Shown: positions 1 through 8,192 of the stretch, one piece after another
Position numbering within the stretch: the first letter of the stretch is position 1
Layout: each line of letters starts with the position of its first letter
Source: Crocinitomix sp.
Lineage (GTDB): Bacteria; Bacteroidota; Bacteroidia; Flavobacteriales_D; Crocinitomicaceae
Direction: 5' to 3'
DNA: 43,684 nucleotides
Assembly (NCBI GenBank): GCA_013138735.1
Contig: WTCE01000075.1
Coordinates: 1 to 43,684 of the forward strand
Notes under the pieces: generated by a model
Databases searched by the model: none
What the model saw: the letters and a program-made list of their open reading frames with translations, nothing else
What the model was told of the DNA's origin: nothing
Made by a program: the position numbers and the translations under genes

Positions 1-2
1 AT

Positions 3-743
3 GATAAAGAAGAACCGAAACATTATGACTTTTATGGATATATTTACTATTCTGTGACATCTAGTCACAAAATAGTAAAATTTGACGAGGCAAGCCTCGA
101 GGTATTAAACCTGAAAGCGAATAAAGCCACTACTGGAATGAGACCAGATGGCAGCAATGCTGCCTTAACTTCTAATGGTGAGTTTTATATAAGAATGTCG
201 CAAGGTGGAGAGGATTTAACTTTAATAGAACCCTTAACAATAGAGTCATTTACTTTTGGTTTTGATCCTGATATGCGCAAATTCGTTAACACTTCAGGAA
301 CAGAAGATCTCCTTTGGGAAATTGCTTTTGATAGTATTGTTGGAGAAGGTGATGAATTGGGTTCACAATTTTTCTTAGAAGACAATGATTGGGGCTGGGT
401 TAATCTCGATAAATTCACAGATTACCCCGGTGCAAAAACCAATATTTATGCTGAACTGCCTGATGGTTTAAACTTATCAACCGCAGAAGTTTATGTTGCC
501 TTTGACGGAGAAATGACGACCCTTTCTCAACTTAATCAATGGGAAGATGGCCAATTTGCAGAAGGTTACGGTACAATCCCAATCGGGTTAGCAGTTCATT
601 TTATTGCTATTTATAGCATGGGTGGGCAATTACACTACAACATAACTCCAGCAACTATTACAGAAAATCACGTAGCAGTAATGACTGATTTTGCAGAAAT
701 TGAAGTCGACGACTTAGCTGCTTTAATAGACGGTTTACCTTAA
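3..743 (+). CDS. Envelope protein of a tandem paralogous family, 5' end outside the window
   Basis: This is the C-terminal part of a gene that begins before the window. The frame is open from base 3 with no stop, so the GTG at 54 is not a credible start. It is paralogous to the next two genes: all three share a G-E-F-Y segment, a DMRKFVN segment followed by LLWEI or ILWEI, a W-G-W-(V/T)-N-(L/I)-D-K block, P-K-T-(N/G/D)-I-(Y/F)-AELP, and the ending L-(I/L)-D-x-LP just before the stop. This copy is the most diverged in its N-terminal half. By analogy with its neighbours it was probably exported as a lipoprotein, but its signal peptide is not visible. Function is not recognised. It lies 41 bases upstream of the second copy, on the same strand. 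Confidence 0.8.
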   Translation, partial: DKEEPKHYDFYGYIYYSVTSSHKIVKFDEASLEVLNLKANKATTGMRPDGSNAALTSNGEFYIRMSQGGEDLTLIEPLTIESFTFGFDPDMRKFVNTSGTEDLLWEIAFDSIVGEGDELGSQFFLEDNDWGWVNLDKFTDYPGAKTNIYAELPDGLNLSTAEVYVAFDGEMTTLSQLNQWEDGQFAEGYGTIPIGLAVHFIAIYSMGGQLHYNITPATITENHVAVMTDFAEIEVDDLAALIDGLP

Positions 744-784
744 TTATCTGGAATTCGAATAAGAAAAAAAATGAATACAAACTT

Positions 785-1726
785 ATGAAAAATCTAAAAT
801 ATTGCCTTTTGGTAATCGGAATTATATTACTTAGTTTTTCTTGTAAAAAGAAGAAATTAGCAGAAGAAGCGATTCTCAACGAAATTGCATTAGACAATTT
901 TTTTGAGGACAATAATGAGGACGCAAAACAACATTGGACTGTATCCGCTGAATATCCCTTTTACTTAGTAAGTGCTAAAGGAATTGGAATTTACTTACCA
1001 GCGAATAGTTTAGTAGATGCAAATGGAGACCTTGTAACTGGAGATGTAAATGTATCCTTTATCGAAATTGATAAAAAATCGGAAATGGTGCTACTCAATA
1101 AATCAACGGCCTGTGTTTTGGCAAACGGAGATCGATCAACACTTATATCAGATGGAGAGTTCTATGTCGACATTACCCAAAACGGAGAAGAACTAACCCA
1201 TACTGAACCATTGTTGATTTATACAAACATTCCCTTTGACGATTCAGATATGCGAAAATTCGTGAACATATCCGAAAATGAAGATATTCTTTGGGAAATT
1301 TCAGGCGACAGCATTTTATTTATGGATGGAGAGTTAGAAGGTATGACTAGTTTTTATATTCCTCCTGGTGAATCGTGGGGCTGGACAAATTTGGATAAGT
1401 ATGCGACTGATCCAAGACCAAAAACAGGGATTTATGCAGAATTGCCAGAAGGTTTTGATGACGGAAATACAGAAATTTATGTCTCATTTGATAATGAAAA
1501 CGCTTTAGCTCATTTTGGTTTTTGGGTAGATGGCAGATTCGCTCATTCATATCCAACATTTCCGATTGGCCTAGAAGTACATTTTGTAGCTGTATCTATG
1601 GATGACGAAAATCTTCATTACGCCATCCAATCAGCCATAATTGGAAATGAACACGTCGAGGTAATTACTGGCTTTGAACCAGTTACTCAGGATGCCTTAG
1701 GAGAATTAATTGATAACCTTCCATAA
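785..1726 (+). CDS. Lipoprotein, second copy of tandem paralogous family
   Basis: This 313-residue protein has a type II signal peptide: a hydrophobic stretch from about residue 8 and a lipobox ending at Cys20 (LSFSC). Four lysines follow the Cys. That is unlike the acidic surface-export signal of Bacteroidota lipoproteins, so a periplasm-facing location is more likely. The central segment contains I-Y-L-P-A-N-S-L-V-D-A-N-G-D-L-V-T-G-D-V and then EIDKKSEM. This resembles a beta-sandwich module common in Bacteroidota exported proteins, where 'ANALVD..G..V.G.V' precedes 'F.E'; that is a family impression, not a database match. It is paralogous to the genes on both sides and probably co-transcribed with them. 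No catalytic motif was seen and the function is unknown. Confidence 0.85.
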   Translation: MKNLKYCLLVIGIILLSFSCKKKKLAEEAILNEIALDNFFEDNNEDAKQHWTVSAEYPFYLVSAKGIGIYLPANSLVDANGDLVTGDVNVSFIEIDKKSEMVLLNKSTACVLANGDRSTLISDGEFYVDITQNGEELTHTEPLLIYTNIPFDDSDMRKFVNISENEDILWEISGDSILFMDGELEGMTSFYIPPGESWGWTNLDKYATDPRPKTGIYAELPEGFDDGNTEIYVSFDNENALAHFGFWVDGRFAHSYPTFPIGLEVHFVAVSMDDENLHYAIQSAIIGNEHVEVITGFEPVTQDALGELIDNLP

Positions 1727-1784
1727 AAAAAACAGAAGCTAGACAACCAAAGTATTTTATAACTGTATTAATAAAAAAGACATT

Positions 1785-2720
1785 ATGAAAAACACACATT
1801 ATATAATTGCTGGCCTGGTACTCATAAGTTTCGCATGTAAGAAACCTGAAGTAGTTCCGCCACCAGCACCAGACGCTGCAGCATTAATTGCTTTTAACAG
1901 CGAAAATATTGAAGAAGCGACTCAATATTTTTCAGTTGATGCTAATTCCCCAATATTTATTTATGGAGAAAAAGGTACATCCTTATATTTAGGAGCTGAC
2001 GCCTTAGTTGATGCTTCTGGCGATTTAGTAACAGGAGATGTTCAAGTTGAATTAATTGAGATTGACAAAAAATCGGAAATGATACTGATGAACAAAGCCA
2101 CAATGGGCAAAATTGGTTCTAATCATGCGACCTTGGTTTCACAAGGTGAATTTTACGTGAGCATTTCTCAATATGGCACTGAATTAGTATTGACATCACC
2201 AATGTCGCTAATGACGCCAGTGGACGAATACGATCCCAATATGCGTAAATTTGTAAACATTTCTGATGAAGAAGATTTGCTTTGGGAAATAGCTGATGAT
2301 AGTCTACTTGAAGTCGGAGAAGATTCTGTTGGTATTGGAATGTTATATGATATCTTACCTGGAGAATGGGGATGGACGAATATTGATAAATTCTATTCTG
2401 ATCCGCGACCTAAGACTGATATTTTCGCCGAATTACCTGAAGGTTTCGACGAGACCAATACAGAAGTCTATATTTCTTACGACGGTGAGTCAAATGCTCT
2501 AGCACAATTTGATGTTTGGACCGGTACAAGATTTACGGAACATTATGGTTTAATTCCAATTGGGTTAGAAGTTCACTTTGTAGCAATTGGCATTGTTGGA
2601 GACGAATTACATTATTATATTGAACCCGCTACAATAACAGATAATCATGTACAAGATATTGATGATTTTACAGCGATAACTGAAGACGCTTTAGTTACTT
2701 TATTAGACGCTTTACCTTAA
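1785..2720 (+). CDS. Lipoprotein, third copy of tandem paralogous family
   Basis: This 311-residue lipoprotein has its lipobox ending at Cys18 (ISFAC), followed by KK and a short proline-rich spacer (VVPPPAP) that probably tethers the folded domain to the membrane. It matches the second copy closely along its length, including VDASGDLVTGDV, EIDKKSEM, DPNMRKFVN and PRPKTDIFAELPEGF. It starts 58 bases after the second copy stops and is followed at once by a strong terminator, so it is likely the last gene of this operon. Function is unknown. Three adjacent copies with graded divergence point to repeated local duplication. Confidence 0.85.
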   Translation: MKNTHYIIAGLVLISFACKKPEVVPPPAPDAAALIAFNSENIEEATQYFSVDANSPIFIYGEKGTSLYLGADALVDASGDLVTGDVQVELIEIDKKSEMILMNKATMGKIGSNHATLVSQGEFYVSISQYGTELVLTSPMSLMTPVDEYDPNMRKFVNISDEEDLLWEIADDSLLEVGEDSVGIGMLYDILPGEWGWTNIDKFYSDPRPKTDIFAELPEGFDETNTEVYISYDGESNALAQFDVWTGTRFTEHYGLIPIGLEVHFVAIGIVGDELHYYIEPATITDNHVQDIDDFTAITEDALVTLLDALP

Positions 2721-2746
2721 GAACATAAGTAAGCCTTAAGTTAGTG

Positions 2747-2788
2747 AACCCGTTTCTAAGTTTTTAGAAGCGGGTTTTTCTTTTTTAT
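2747..2788 (+). terminator. Rho-independent terminator after the lipoprotein cluster
   Basis: A 13-bp stem (2747-2759 with 2764-2776, one G-T wobble) closes a 4-base loop and is followed by a T-rich tract to about 2786. It lies 26 bases after the stop of the third lipoprotein, on its strand. Confidence 0.85.
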
Positions 2789-2853
2789 AAAAACCCAACT
2801 ATAAATGCAGTAAGAAAATAGGTGATAAAGATTAAATAGGCTAGTCGTTTCAT
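2785..2853 (-). CDS. Possible 22-residue membrane peptide
   Basis: This short reading frame starts at the ATG complementary to 2851-2853 and stops with TAA at 2785-2787. The peptide starts MKRLAYLIF and continues as an unbroken hydrophobic stretch with two Phe, two Thr and a Gly, ending VGFL. This is the layout of a single-helix membrane micropeptide with a positive N-terminus. It lies 48 bases downstream of the phosphatase stop, on the same strand, so it could share that transcript. Its end overlaps the T-tract of the opposing terminator. A chance frame in AT-rich DNA is quite possible. Confidence 0.25.
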   Translation of the reverse strand: MKRLAYLIFITYFLTAFIVGFL

Positions 2854-2901
2854 CTGTTTTGATTTCTTATATGAAACTTCAGAAGCGGTTTACCCCTAAG
2901 C

Positions 2902-3558
2902 TTATTCCCAAAGTTTCAAACAATCACTCAAATCAAAATCAAGCAATGAATCTAAAGTCCTATCTGCAATAACCATTCTAGGATCAATTTGATGTGATTT
3001 TTCTGGGATTCCAATCACTTTCATTCGTGCAGATTTAGCCGCCAAGACCCCATTAAAAGAATCCTCAATTACCAAACAATCTTTGGGGTGTACATTTAAT
3101 TTTTTGGCACAATTCAAAAATACCGCTGGGTGTGGTTTCCCATTTAATTCATGTTCGGCAGAGTGCATGACTTCAAAAAATTGACCAATCCCTAATTTTT
3201 CTACCACCACATCTATAATTCGTTGATAGGAAGAAGTGGCCAAACCAATTTGATAACCCGCCACCTTAATCTTTTCCAACGATTCAACTACGCCTGGTAA
3301 AGCTTTCCCTTGTAACCAAATTTCCCGAATTAAAATGTCAACGATATCCGTCTCCACTTCTTTTACAGTTTTTGATGTCCATTTGACTTTATCGTGCCAC
3401 ATTTGCACCACTTCATCTATTCTCAAACCCACAGTTTCTTCACAATCAGTAAAGGTCAAATCAAGTCCAACTTTCGCAAAAGCTTCCACTTCCGCTATTT
3501 TCCATAAGGGCTCTGAATCTATTAGGACTCCGTCCATGTCGAATATTATTGATTGCAT
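2902..3558 (-). CDS. hxpB: HAD-family sugar-phosphate phosphatase, HxpB (YniC)-like
   Basis: This 218-residue soluble protein belongs to the haloacid dehalogenase superfamily, beta-phosphoglucomutase-like subfamily with a helical cap. Motif I is D7-M-D9 in IFDMDGVLIDSEPLW, where Asp7 is the expected nucleophile and Asp9 the acid/base. Motif II is T108/S109 in GLATSS, motif III is Lys141 in NGKPHP, and motif IV is E165-D166 in VIEDSFNG, which binds Mg2+. The segment ETVGLRIDEVVQMW resembles the cap of E. coli YniC/HxpB, which dephosphorylates hexitol phosphates and 2-deoxyglucose 6-phosphate. The HAD assignment is firm; the substrate is inferred. It starts with ATG and appears to be transcribed alone. 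Its start directly abuts a dispersed repeat patch. Confidence 0.85.
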   Translation of the reverse strand: MQSIIFDMDGVLIDSEPLWKIAEVEAFAKVGLDLTFTDCEETVGLRIDEVVQMWHDKVKWTSKTVKEVETDIVDILIREIWLQGKALPGVVESLEKIKVAGYQIGLATSSYQRIIDVVVEKLGIGQFFEVMHSAEHELNGKPHPAVFLNCAKKLNVHPKDCLVIEDSFNGVLAAKSARMKVIGIPEKSHQIDPRMVIADRTLDSLLDFDLSDCLKLWE

Positions 3559-3568
3559 GTTTTAGATT

Positions 3569-3670
3569 TTAGATCGCCTTGCTTGCTGTTAGTCGCTTGT
3601 TCTCGATACGATTTATAAAGAATTCGCTATGCTTAATTCAATATAAATCACTCAAACTGACGCTACAGTC
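3569..3670. repeat. Composite dispersed repeat patch (short unit plus hairpin element)
   Basis: Bases 3569-3592 resemble the short dispersed unit seen elsewhere in the window (TTAGATCGC...GCTGTTAG). They run directly into a second element, 3590-3670, which has a counterpart at 31542-31610. The second element begins GTCGCTTGTTCTCGATACGA and ends AAATCACTCAAACTGACG. Between these it can fold: GATTTAT (3610-3616) with ATAAATC (3643-3649), GAATT (3620-3624) with AATTC (3635-3639), and GC / GC around a TAT loop. No gene was seen in this spacer. Confidence 0.6.
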
Positions 3671-3742
3671 TTTTGTGATTTGTATTATGAAAATTGCATC
3701 ATTCAAATATTGTAAATTGTCCATTGATAATTGCAAATTGAA

Positions 3743-5344
3743 TTACCAGCTTTCGGCTAGTTCCACAGCATTATAAACATTCACAATTCCTCCACTTACA
3801 CATAGCTCATCAAAGGTTACTTCTTTTGAATGATCACTCGGTAAAGGGGTCGTTCTTTTCCCCGGTTTTTGAACAGTCATTAAAATAATTTCCTTTATCT
3901 GCATCATACTGATTTCAGGAAAGTAAGACATCATTAACGCCGCCACCCCTGCAACCATTGGCCCCGCCATTGACGTGCCGTCATAGATGTCATATTCATT
4001 TTCTGGCACCGTTGAGTAAATATCATAACCTGGTGCAAAAACATCCACGATTTCGTTACCATAATTTGAAAAATCAGCCGCTAATCCCGGACGGAATAAA
4101 AATTCTTTATAAAACTTAGGTTTTTTATGTCTTGTTGAGGCGCCTACTTCAATCCAATTATTAAATTTATCGGACATTCCTTCATACTTAGGCGTTGGAA
4201 AGTTATGCCCTAAGTCATCATTGTCCATCCCCTCGTTTCCTGCCGCATGAATCACCAAAACCTCATTTTCTTCGGCATATCTAAAAGCTTCCATAACTTG
4301 CTTTTTATCAGGAGAATAAGATTTACCAAAACTCATATTAATAATTTTTGCGCCATTGTCAACGGCATATCTAACTGCCAATGCCACATCTTTATCCCAT
4401 TCGTCTCCATTAGGCACAGCTCTTAATGACATGATTTGAACATTATCGGCAACTCCGTCATTCCCAATTCCGTTATTACGCAATGCGCCAATTATTCCAG
4501 CACAATGTGTTCCATGTCCTGCGTCTGGACCTTCAACATCATTGTTTCCATAATTCCGATCTGAAAAATCTGTTGGATTATCACCAATCATATCCGCCCG
4601 CGCATCAATGTCTGGATTGTAATTAAAATCTAAATTATCTTGATAGTATTTATTCTCGGCAACAATATCCGCGTAGGTATATCCAAACTTATATAAAGCT
4701 AGCATTTGAGTTGCTTCATCACCTACATTTGGATCTTTTTTAACGCCTTTCAATTGTTTAATTGTATAGTCTCCGCCAAAATGTTTGCGTAACTTTTTAT
4801 CCGATCCGTCTAATACAGTGATCATTTCTTTTAAGCTTTCAATACCTTTTTCGGCTTCGTCTCTATTTTTTACGACTTCCTCTTTCACTTCTTTGTAAAG
4901 CGCATATTGCTTTTTTTCTTCGGCACTTAATTCTGGATAGGATTTATCTTTAAACTTTACGTCTAATTCAGCATAGATTCTAGCCACTTCAAGTCTAACA
5001 TCATTTAGATTCTCGCCTTCGGAATTCCCTAAAAAATTCCATCCATTGATATCATCTATATAGCCATTTCCATCATCATCAATTCCATTGTTTGCTATTT
5101 CATCTTGATTAATCCAAATGTGCCCTTTTAAATCTTCATGTTCAATATCAACACCCGAATCTATTACGGCTACAATTACCGTACGCGACTTTTTATTTGC
5201 CAATATTTTAGCATAAGCTTTGTCTGTGCCCATTCCAAATTTATTTCCGTTATACCAATTTGGAATTTTTTTGTCAATTTTTTGTGCATTTATACCTGCC
5301 CCAAAAAAGCAAACAAAAATTAGCGTTATAATATATTTCATCAT
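3743..5344 (-). CDS. Secreted subtilisin-like serine protease (S8 family)
   Basis: This 533-residue protein has an N-terminal signal peptide ending near INAQ (residue 21). The S8 catalytic set is complete: Asp62 in AVIDSGVD, His277 in GHGTHCAG, the oxyanion Asn370 in HAAGNEG, and Ser458 in DGTSMAGP. An acidic stretch near residues 87-98 (NGIDDDGNGYID) may bind calcium. The Asp and His are separated by about 215 residues, far more than in classical subtilisin. The insert includes a highly charged, probably helical region (about 115-190), a feature seen in some Bacteroidota S8 enzymes. No T9SS sorting domain follows, so it is probably periplasmic or outer-membrane associated. It starts 3 bases after the upstream propeller gene stops, and the two form an operon. 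Confidence 0.9.
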   Translation of the reverse strand: MMKYIITLIFVCFFGAGINAQKIDKKIPNWYNGNKFGMGTDKAYAKILANKKSRTVIVAVIDSGVDIEHEDLKGHIWINQDEIANNGIDDDGNGYIDDINGWNFLGNSEGENLNDVRLEVARIYAELDVKFKDKSYPELSAEEKKQYALYKEVKEEVVKNRDEAEKGIESLKEMITVLDGSDKKLRKHFGGDYTIKQLKGVKKDPNVGDEATQMLALYKFGYTYADIVAENKYYQDNLDFNYNPDIDARADMIGDNPTDFSDRNYGNNDVEGPDAGHGTHCAGIIGALRNNGIGNDGVADNVQIMSLRAVPNGDEWDKDVALAVRYAVDNGAKIINMSFGKSYSPDKKQVMEAFRYAEENEVLVIHAAGNEGMDNDDLGHNFPTPKYEGMSDKFNNWIEVGASTRHKKPKFYKEFLFRPGLAADFSNYGNEIVDVFAPGYDIYSTVPENEYDIYDGTSMAGPMVAGVAALMMSYFPEISMMQIKEIILMTVQKPGKRTTPLPSDHSKEVTFDELCVSGGIVNVYNAVELAESW

Positions 5345-5347
5345 TGC

Positions 5348-6208
5348 CTATTTTAATTTTAGTTCATACAAATTTCCTCCACCCAATCCTCTCTTCTGCT
5401 CATCTGTCACAAATAGTGTCGTCTTGTTTTTAAAACAAATTGCTTCACGTTGTTTTACAATTGGTAAAGAATAGGACTTAATTTTCCCATTCCAAAAGTC
5501 ATTGCCTTGAATATTAGAAACCACATAAAGCCTTGAATAGGTCAGTATGGCCAGAGTGTTTGATTTGGCATCATAATCAACGCTGGTTACCGAGCAAAAA
5601 CGCCAGCCAGAATTACAAAGAAAAATACTTCCTATATATTTGGCTTTATATTTACCAGGCGTTGCCGGAATTTCATAAACTCTTGATTCTCCAGTAAAGG
5701 GTTTAGTTCTACATTTAGTGAGCAAATACAATTTATCATCCTTCCAAAAAAAGGCTTCACAATCGTAATTTAATTCACTTTTTTTTGGTGGAAATGCCTT
5801 TTGATCTTCGTATGTAAATGTGATTTTTTTTGGTGTGACCTCTTTTTTATCCAAAAAATTTGAGGGTAGGATATAGATCTGACATTTTTCGCGAGAATTA
5901 CCATTATTCCCGAAATCACCAATATAAAGTCGCCCTTCATCATCTTGCGCTAAATCTTCCCAATCTCTATTTTTGGTATCTTTGACGTTGATCTTTCTGA
6001 GGACTTCTCCCTCCAGGTTCATTACGAAAATTTCGCTTTTATGCCCACCGTCGTTGTGGGTAATCAAATATTTGTTTTTAAAATAAGCTAGCCCCGAAGT
6101 TTCGAAAACCGCTTTAGGTAAATCGGCTATTTTCTTCAATTTGGCTTGTCCCATAGCAGTTGCTGTAATCATGAATAGAATAAGCGTATATGTTATTTTT
6201 TTTGTCAT
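5348..6208 (-). CDS. Secreted propeller-like protein of unknown function
   Basis: This 286-residue protein has a signal peptide ending near ATAMGQA (about residue 21). The rest consists of repeated short beta segments such as YLITHNDGG, IFVMNLEGEV, RLYIGDFGNNG, LYLLTKC and TLFVTDEQ, as expected of a beta-propeller. The NRDWEDLA and GDFGNNGNSRE segments look like conserved loops. No enzyme motif and no C-terminal sorting domain were seen. It is the first gene of a two-gene operon with the S8 protease 3 bases downstream, and it has a good promoter in front. A role as partner or regulator of the protease is possible but is inferred only from position. Confidence 0.75.
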   Translation of the reverse strand: MTKKITYTLILFMITATAMGQAKLKKIADLPKAVFETSGLAYFKNKYLITHNDGGHKSEIFVMNLEGEVLRKINVKDTKNRDWEDLAQDDEGRLYIGDFGNNGNSREKCQIYILPSNFLDKKEVTPKKITFTYEDQKAFPPKKSELNYDCEAFFWKDDKLYLLTKCRTKPFTGESRVYEIPATPGKYKAKYIGSIFLCNSGWRFCSVTSVDYDAKSNTLAILTYSRLYVVSNIQGNDFWNGKIKSYSLPIVKQREAICFKNKTTLFVTDEQKRGLGGGNLYELKLK

Positions 6209-6224
6209 TCAATAAATCAGCTTC

Positions 6225-6259
6225 CAAAATTAGGCCAAAACTTTTGTAATAGGTGCAAA
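6225..6259 (-). promoter_or_regulatory. Bacteroidota-type promoter for the propeller-protease operon
   Basis: On the minus strand, TTTG (6256-6259) and TAATTTTG (6225-6232) are separated by 23 bases. The -7 box matches TAnnTTTG exactly and the spacing is at the upper end of the known range. It sits 16 bases before the ATG at 6208, giving a very short leader. Confidence 0.6.
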
Positions 6260-6346
6260 TTAAGTTTGAATTTACCTATTTCTTGGTAGATTTTACGTGA
6301 ACGGTATAAAATCGCGTTAACATGATTCGGTTCAAATAGAATTTCA

Positions 6347-6354
6347 TACTTTTG
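6347..6354 (+). promoter_or_regulatory. Possible -7 box for the LETM1-like gene
   Basis: TACTTTTG matches TAnnTTTG exactly and lies 43 bases before the ATG at 6398. No convincing TTTG -33 box was found at the right distance, so this is tentative. Confidence 0.3.
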
Positions 6355-6397
6355 ATAGTAATGGACGCTTAAATTTAAGGCGCCAAAATAATTTGGT

Positions 6398-7687
6398 ATG
6401 ATGAATCCAAGTAAACCTGGCTGGATCCGAAAGTATTTTTCACTTTTGGATAATTACAGTGAGAGTTTAAATAAATACTCAGGAGCTTTGCTTTCTACAG
6501 ATGAGTTGTTCTATGGCTTTCTACAGCCCACTGGAATAATGTATGGTTTTCCTACAAGTTTACTTTTTTTAAATAATGATTTAATGGCAGATCTTTCAAG
6601 CGAAGAGGCTTTTAAGATTCTTTTATTAGAAGGGTTGATTCTTACCGATCATCTGAATAAAGGTAAATTCGACATAAAATCACTCGAAAAATCATTGGAA
6701 GAATTTGTTGCCTTTTATGAAGAAACGAATATTGAAAAGGCGAAAAAAGGTTGGCTAAATTTTAAGGATTTAACCGTTTACGAAAAATTAGAATCCATTA
6801 TTGCACAACGGGTAGATATTAAGACAAGTTTCTCGAATAAACTTTGGACGACCTATCTTTACAATAGTCTTGTTTTTCATGATTTGATACTCTACAATGA
6901 CTATCATAATGGTGTTAATGCGGTTGAATTAATTGCAAAAAGAAGAAGAGTAGAATTAGATGTTATAAAAATAATTGCCTTGGCGGCCAATGCTGATGGA
7001 GAGCTAGCCGAAGAAGAAGAAGCAATTTTTGAAGTATTTATGGCCTCTGCAAGTCTAAATAGAGATGAACGTGAAGAGGCCGGCATGTATTGGGACGGAA
7101 AACTGTCACTCGAAACCGTAGATTTTGATTACGAACGTTCTTGGGTTTTGAATCGTTATTTAATGGAAATTGCAGTGCTAACTGTTTGGAGCGACCGACT
7201 GGTTGTAGATTCTGAACGTGAGTTCTTAAAGGCGCTCACATTAAAACTAGGATTGGGTGTTGATGAGCGTGATAAATCCTTTATAGCTATTCAGGCCTTT
7301 GTCATGAACAACTACGAAACTATTCCGTTTTTACAAGGTAAAAAAGACACCGAGTTATTAATGGAAGGCGCAACAGAACGTTGGAAAAATATCTTAGGGC
7401 GTAATAAAGAAAAGTTAGCGGCTGAATTAAAAGAGAGTAAAGAACTGGTGGCGCTTATTCGAAAATCTACAACAAGAGATCTTTCAAAAGAAGAAAAAGA
7501 AAAAGCTCGCACTCAGCTTAAAGATTTAGCGAAAACCATTCCTTCCTTGACGTTGTTCATGTTACCTGGCGGTGCTTTGTTGCTGCCAATAGTTCTTAAA
7601 ATCATTCCGGATCTAGTTCCTACAGCATTTCGAAGTAATCAAATTGAGGCTGAGCAAGAGGAAAAGAAAGAGGACGAAAAGCAGTAA
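6398..7687 (+). CDS. LETM1-related protein with a TerB-like domain
   Basis: This 429-residue protein has no signal peptide. A middle segment (about 190-300) resembles the TerB/tellurite-resistance fold: IALAANADGELAEEEEAIF is the typical acidic 'aDG.....E' loop, and an analogous VWSDRLVVDSEREFL follows. The C-terminal part (about 345-410) resembles the LETM1 domain: a charged helix (STTRDLSKEEKEKARTQL) followed by a hydrophobic segment, IPSLTLFMLPGGALLLPIVL, ending in PTAFR. The tail is highly charged. Proteins of this layout in flavobacteria are annotated as LETM1-related and biofilm-associated; the molecular function is not established. Mitochondrial LETM1 is an inner-membrane ion-exchange protein, so a membrane-linked role is plausible. 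It is monocistronic, divergent from the protease operon. Confidence 0.75.
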   Translation: MMNPSKPGWIRKYFSLLDNYSESLNKYSGALLSTDELFYGFLQPTGIMYGFPTSLLFLNNDLMADLSSEEAFKILLLEGLILTDHLNKGKFDIKSLEKSLEEFVAFYEETNIEKAKKGWLNFKDLTVYEKLESIIAQRVDIKTSFSNKLWTTYLYNSLVFHDLILYNDYHNGVNAVELIAKRRRVELDVIKIIALAANADGELAEEEEAIFEVFMASASLNRDEREEAGMYWDGKLSLETVDFDYERSWVLNRYLMEIAVLTVWSDRLVVDSEREFLKALTLKLGLGVDERDKSFIAIQAFVMNNYETIPFLQGKKDTELLMEGATERWKNILGRNKEKLAAELKESKELVALIRKSTTRDLSKEEKEKARTQLKDLAKTIPSLTLFMLPGGALLLPIVLKIIPDLVPTAFRSNQIEAEQEEKKEDEKQ

Positions 7688-7773
7688 TTGCTATTAAGGA
7701 TTAACACCTTTCGCCAAAATGATTGGCTACCAGATTTTCGAAAACCGCTAACTATCTCCCATTTCAATCCTAT

Positions 7774-8160
7774 TTAGCTCTCGTTAAGCTTAGCTTTTGT
7801 TTTAATTAAATTGATTAGTTCTATCATTAAAACACCAATAAAGACAAGGTTAACAATTATTGCCAAACCCATAATTAAAGGAAAGCTTCTACCTGTAAAT
7901 CCAATTCCAAAGCATAAGATTGCAAGGGTCGGCAAATTGTAAAAGAGAAATCCAAGTAATCCTAAATTGACAAATAATGTAAATACACGCGATTCGATTT
8001 TATTCTTAAGCGCCAATCTACCTATATTAAGAATTAATAAAAATGAAAATACATCTAGATATCCTCTTTCAATATAAAATTCATTGATGACGAAAAAATC
8101 AATAAACAAAATGCTAATTGCTGCAATCGAGAGTCCTAGATTTACCGCATGAATTTTCAT
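7774..8160 (-). CDS. Small integral membrane protein of unknown function
   Basis: This 128-residue protein is almost entirely hydrophobic, with about four predicted transmembrane helices (around residues 5-27, 37-52, 58-85 and 92-118) and a lysine-rich cytoplasmic tail (KTKAKLNES). The family was not recognised and there are no charged motifs that suggest an enzyme. It lies 32 bases downstream of hflX on the same strand and may share its transcript. The 86 bases between it and the convergent LETM1-like gene show no clear terminator. Confidence 0.7.
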   Translation of the reverse strand: MKIHAVNLGLSIAAISILFIDFFVINEFYIERGYLDVFSFLLILNIGRLALKNKIESRVFTLFVNLGLLGFLFYNLPTLAILCFGIGFTGRSFPLIMGLAIIVNLVFIGVLMIELINLIKTKAKLNES

Positions 8161-8192
8161 AGTTTTAGGTAGAACCTTTTTCCTAAAAAATA

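Noticed and set aside
54-56. GTG as start of the first gene
   Set aside because: The frame stays open back to base 3 and the paralogues extend about 100 residues further upstream, so the gene is simply cut by the window edge.
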